From positions 1 through 64,000 of the forward strand of contig JBHJOB010000029.1 in the NCBI GenBank assembly GCA_050330195.1: a DNA stretch of 64,000 nucleotides. Direction: 5' to 3'. This stretch comes from JAHQVI01 sp050330195. Its GTDB lineage: Bacteria; Pseudomonadota; Alphaproteobacteria; Rhizobiales; Rhodomicrobiaceae. Positions 61,249-64,000 of the stretch are shown one piece after another (the stretch's first letter is position 1; the number at the start of each line of letters is the position of its first letter). Under the pieces are notes generated by a model. The model did not search any database. It saw nothing but the letters and a program-made list of their open reading frames with translations, and was not told where the DNA came from. A program made the position numbers and the translations under genes.

Positions 61249-62124
61249 CGGCTCGGGGGGCTGTAAGCCGCTTAGGAACGCGATTACGGCATTGAGAAAA
61301 CGTTCTGGTTCTTCGGAGAAAGCGAAATGTCCGGCTTCGGATAGTTCCAAAATTTTCGCACCTACGATGGATTCCTTCATGCGGTAACTGGCGACCGCCG
61401 GACAAATCCAATCATGCTTGCCGGCAATCAGAAGAGTGGGCGCGGCGATGCGGCCGAGCCTGTTTCGGAGGTCGTAGCCCGGCGCGATCGTCTGGACAAA
61501 ATGCAATACGAAGGTAGGAATAAGGCTGCTCAATTTTAGGATCTTGGCTGGCACGTCCATATGGGAAGGGCTAGCATAGAATGGAATGACGGACTGCATG
61601 AATGCAGCGACGGTTTCTGCGGAAATGTCGCCATTGAAGACACGCTGTGCGATTTCCACTACAGCACTTTCTGCACGCAGTTCGAGCCTGGGCACAGGTT
61701 CGCCGTTGGCAACAACATGGGGAAACGTTGCTGATGCATTGCAGAGAATAAGCCCGCCGAGAAGTGCTGGATAACGAACCGCCAAATCAAGTGCGACAAA
61801 TCCACCAAAGGAATGACCAAAGACGATTGGCCGCTCGATTTCAAGTACAGCGCAGACTTCCGCAACATCATCAGCCATCTGCTGCAACGTACACAAGTCG
61901 AGTGGCGATGGATCGGAGCGGCCTTGGCCTCTAAGATCGAGATAGATAAGCTGAGCGTGTTCACGAAGCGGGCCCAGTCCTGGTCTGAGATAGCCATGGT
62001 CAAATCCCGGACCGCCGTGAAGTGCTATTAAAGGCTGCTTTGGCACCAAACTCCCGTCTACAATTGAAAACCCTGATCCATCAGTGTCAAAAAACAGCCT
62101 TGTCCCGTTTACCTGCACACGCAT
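61228..62124 (-). CDS. Alpha/beta-hydrolase, proline-iminopeptidase-like
   Basis: 298 residues. LHGGPGFDHGYLRPGLG and YLDLRGQGRSDPSP open the fold, the nucleophile elbow is FGHSFGGFVALDLA, an Asp lies in IAGKHDWICPAV and a His in LSEAGHFAFSEEPE. The HGGPG motif fits the oxyanion hole of proline iminopeptidase-like enzymes, but lactone and ester hydrolases share it. It is next to a LuxR-type regulator, a pairing known for pip genes in plant-associated bacteria. Overlap of 21 bases with that gene. Confidence 0.82.
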   Translation of the reverse strand: MRVQVNGTRLFFDTDGSGFSIVDGSLVPKQPLIALHGGPGFDHGYLRPGLGPLREHAQLIYLDLRGQGRSDPSPLDLCTLQQMADDVAEVCAVLEIERPIVFGHSFGGFVALDLAVRYPALLGGLILCNASATFPHVVANGEPVPRLELRAESAVVEIAQRVFNGDISAETVAAFMQSVIPFYASPSHMDVPAKILKLSSLIPTFVLHFVQTIAPGYDLRNRLGRIAAPTLLIAGKHDWICPAVASYRMKESIVGAKILELSEAGHFAFSEEPERFLNAVIAFLSGLQPPEPLPCQAP

Positions 62125-62403
62125 CTGACAGGGCTCGCAAATCAGTTTCCTCTCGTCTGTGTTAAGGACGCATGGGACCTATAGGGTGTCAATGGGTAAA
62201 GGCATTCCACTTTCATTTATGTGACAGATCGTGTGCAAGTATAACCCATTTGGGAGATGTGCTTGCGAAGATGACAGCTACCATTTGAATGCTTGTCGCA
62301 AGCGTCGAATATTCTGCGGCGTTAGTCCGTATTTTCAGTTAAGCTTCGTTGAAACAAAATAATCAATATGTATTCGAGAGTAAACATCAAGGAGAGTAGG
62401 AAA

Positions 62404-62703
62404 GTGAGAACTTTAATTACCGCAATTGTTTGTTGTTTTATGGTCGGCATGTCCCCGATCGCTGCAGACCCTGGTCTGACCCCCTTGCGAACGGCGCTGC
62501 AGACGGAGAAGAGCGCTGATTGGGATCAGTCTGTTGCTCGGAGAGGTGTCGAGGTTGCTCAGTCAGCGCCGTGCACTTGCAGGGCTTGGTCCGGCTCTTC
62601 CCCGCTGCAGAGATGCGCGGCTTGCGGTGGTTCCTGTACGAACGGCGGAAGCTGTCAGTTTGGGACCAACACCGGCGGAACGAACTACTGCGGCTGCCGC
62701 TGA
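62404..62703 (+). CDS. Small secreted Cys-rich peptide
   Basis: 99 residues from a GTG with AGGA just upstream (an upstream ATG at 62368 has weaker signals). Signal peptide VRTLITAIVCCFMVGMSPIA, then about 45 residues without Cys, then eight cysteines in the last 45: CTC, RCAAC, GSC, GSC, YCGC. Up to four disulfides or a metal site are possible. No family recognised. Lies alone, with about 275 gene-free bases on either side. Confidence 0.65.
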   Translation: MRTLITAIVCCFMVGMSPIAADPGLTPLRTALQTEKSADWDQSVARRGVEVAQSAPCTCRAWSGSSPLQRCAACGGSCTNGGSCQFGTNTGGTNYCGCR

Positions 62704-62979
62704 TAGCAAGAGTCGCGGTCAACGTCGTGAATCGTTCACACGTTGACCCGTCTTAGCCGACGAAAAGGCGCTGAATCTGGCCGGTTGAGTCATCCATATC
62801 GATGCGGTCTTTGGAGATGCGCATTACCATATAGAGAGTATGTTATCTTGATCGATGTGTTTTTGGCAGAAGTGTGTAGATCATTTCGCCACGTTATTTA
62901 AGCAGTGTAAAGCCGACGAGCGATCTCAGGTGCGTAATACTGAGTGCAGGCAGTTCTATACATTTGAAAGGAGACATCC

Positions 62980-63990
62980 ATGCCTGCAAAACGCATCGAT
63001 TTTAAGTATGTCCGAGATCGCGCTGACTTCGCCAAGGTGCTCAGCGCCTACGGCGTCGCACTTGAGCGCGACGGCAATCGGCCTGGACAGTACAAGGGCT
63101 TGTGCCCGTTCCATGACGACACGCGGCCGTCGTTGAAGGTCAATCTTGAGCGCAAGATCTTCAATTGCTTTGCGTGTGAGGAGCACGGCAACGTGCTTGA
63201 CTTCGTCATGAAAATGGATGGCGTCGATATTCGCGCGGCCGCGATCGCGGTCGCCGATCTCTCCGGCATCCCCTACACCGACGGTGGCCAAAAGCCTGCG
63301 GCAGCAACGGTTGTCGCGCCTAGGCGCACGCCGTCGCTGCCTGACGCGTCAACCGCGGAAGTGGCGGAGGTGTCCGAAGAGCCGGCACAGAATCCGGTGC
63401 TTACCTTTGCGCTCAAAAACCTCATCACCGAGCACCCGTTCATGACCGAACGCGGCCTCACATCCGAGATGATCGCCACGTTTGGCCTGGGGATCGCCAG
63501 GCGTGGGATCATGAAAGACCGTCTGGTCTTTCCGATCCACAACGTCGGCGGCGAACTCGTCGCCTACTGCGGCCGGTGGGTGGCGGGCGAACCGCCCGAC
63601 GATGAGCCCAAATACAAACAACCGCCGCAGTTCCGTAAGGAACTTGAGTTGTTCAACTGGCATCGCGTCAAGGATCAGGGAACGGCCGCTCCGGTCGTCC
63701 TCGTCGAAAGCTTTCTGTCGGTCGTGAAGCTTCACGACCGATACCAAGTCGTTTCCCCGATGGGCCGCTCGATCTCAGAAGCCCAAATCGAGCTCCTCAA
63801 AAGTGGCGGCGTGCGCTCGGTCGTACTGTTGTTCGATGGCGACGATCCTGGCCGTGCTGCGGTCACCGCAGTCGGCCGCGAGTTGCTGGCCCACGGCTTT
63901 GCCGTGACCGCGCCAGTCATCGCCGAAAACTTCAAGCCGCACCGCTCTGGCGACGACGAACTCGCCGCCATCCTCGCGAACTTCGTCTAA
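62980..63990 (+). CDS. CHC2 zinc-finger DNA primase of the element
   Basis: 336 residues. Zinc finger CPFHDDTRPSLKVN with FNCFACEEHGNVLDFV (C-x2-H and C-x2-C). A linker follows, then a primase core with MTERGLTSEMIATFGLGIA and RLVFPIHNVGGELVAYCGRW, and a TOPRIM part with VLVESFLSVVKLHD and VLLFDGDDPGR. Short compared with chromosomal DnaG (no helicase-binding domain). It presumably primes replication of the element. AAAGGAG lies upstream of the ATG; the stop is 10 bases from the window end. Confidence 0.9.
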   Translation: MPAKRIDFKYVRDRADFAKVLSAYGVALERDGNRPGQYKGLCPFHDDTRPSLKVNLERKIFNCFACEEHGNVLDFVMKMDGVDIRAAAIAVADLSGIPYTDGGQKPAAATVVAPRRTPSLPDASTAEVAEVSEEPAQNPVLTFALKNLITEHPFMTERGLTSEMIATFGLGIARRGIMKDRLVFPIHNVGGELVAYCGRWVAGEPPDDEPKYKQPPQFRKELELFNWHRVKDQGTAAPVVLVESFLSVVKLHDRYQVVSPMGRSISEAQIELLKSGGVRSVVLLFDGDDPGRAAVTAVGRELLAHGFAVTAPVIAENFKPHRSGDDELAAILANFV

Positions 63991-64000
63991 GCGGCGTTCG

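Larger units (their letters stand above)
33571..64000. mobile_element. Integrated mobile element at tRNA-Arg, right end beyond window
   Basis: Everything after the tRNA 3' end differs from the chromosomal half: a tyrosine integrase right behind the tRNA, Rep-like and ParA-like genes, toxin-antitoxin pairs, three or more phage-defence systems, coupling-protein ATPases, a replication-relaxation protein and a CHC2 primase. The intergenic repeat common on the left is absent here. I found no second copy of the tRNA 3' sequence inside the window, so the right attachment site must lie further right. No VirB-type channel genes are seen in the window; they may be further right, or the element may be mobilisable only. 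Confidence 0.85.

Noticed and set aside
33571..64000. A CRISPR array within the element
   Set aside because: I looked for regularly spaced repeats of 24-40 bases and saw none; the repeats near 35109 are only two units of 13.

Overview
The left half of the window (about 1-33570) reads as chromosome of an alphaproteobacterium of the order Rhizobiales, most like the Brucella/Ochrobactrum family. The reasons are the rpmH-rnpA-yidC-engB block, aroB-aroK beside xerD and accA, a GC-rich coding style, and a dispersed palindromic intergenic repeat with a TTTTTCCGAAAAATGG-type core seen in at least five intergenic spots. This is inference from gene content; no database was consulted.

Chromosomal part, left to right: a tyrosine-recombinase remnant at the left edge; a J-domain protein with a C-terminal formylglycine-generating-enzyme-like domain; a Tad-type prepilin peptidase; two adjacent dynamin-like GTPases; an SDH-type ClpP-fold protease; gamma-glutamylcyclotransferase; CYTH protein; SerA-type dehydrogenase; a surface-polysaccharide pair (degenerate NodB deacetylase and P-loop-less BY-kinase-like protein); GntR regulator; EamA transporter; aroB/aroK; xerD; accA; a YafK-type L,D-transpeptidase lipoprotein; a flavoprotein with its divergent MocR regulator; a cupin overlapping a RuBisCO-like protein; engB-yidC-rnpA-rpmH; a TVP38 membrane protein with a flavin disulfide oxidoreductase; and a sensor kinase ending at tRNA-Arg(ACG).

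From the 3' end of that tRNA (33571) to the right edge lies an integrated mobile element whose right end is outside the window. It opens with a tyrosine integrase and a Rep-like winged-helix gene next to direct repeats. It then carries a dense set of defence and conflict modules: an ABC-three-component operon (SMC-like ATPase, middle protein, Mrr-like nuclease), a retron with a recognisable msr-msd RNA and an RT-TOPRIM fusion, two adjacent toxin-antitoxin pairs, a membrane-anchored ParA-like ATPase with a partner, and a two-gene CBASS (CD-NTase plus SLATT effector). A frameshifted XerC/D-like recombinase follows.

The region 50060-54240 is visibly AT-richer and holds what I consider the most novel locus: a 45-residue peptide gene, an attenuator hairpin, a radical-SAM enzyme with auxiliary cysteines, and a second-copy-type tyrosyl-tRNA synthetase, all on one strand. 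This looks like a compact ribosomal peptide (RiPP) locus with TyrRS either as self-immunity or as part of the chemistry. Downstream are the mobilisation genes (replication-relaxation protein, two VirD4/HerA-like ATPases, two small partners), a LuxR-type regulator with a convergent alpha/beta hydrolase, a secreted cysteine-rich peptide and a CHC2/TOPRIM primase. The element thus combines integration, replication, partial conjugation machinery and at least three anti-phage systems.
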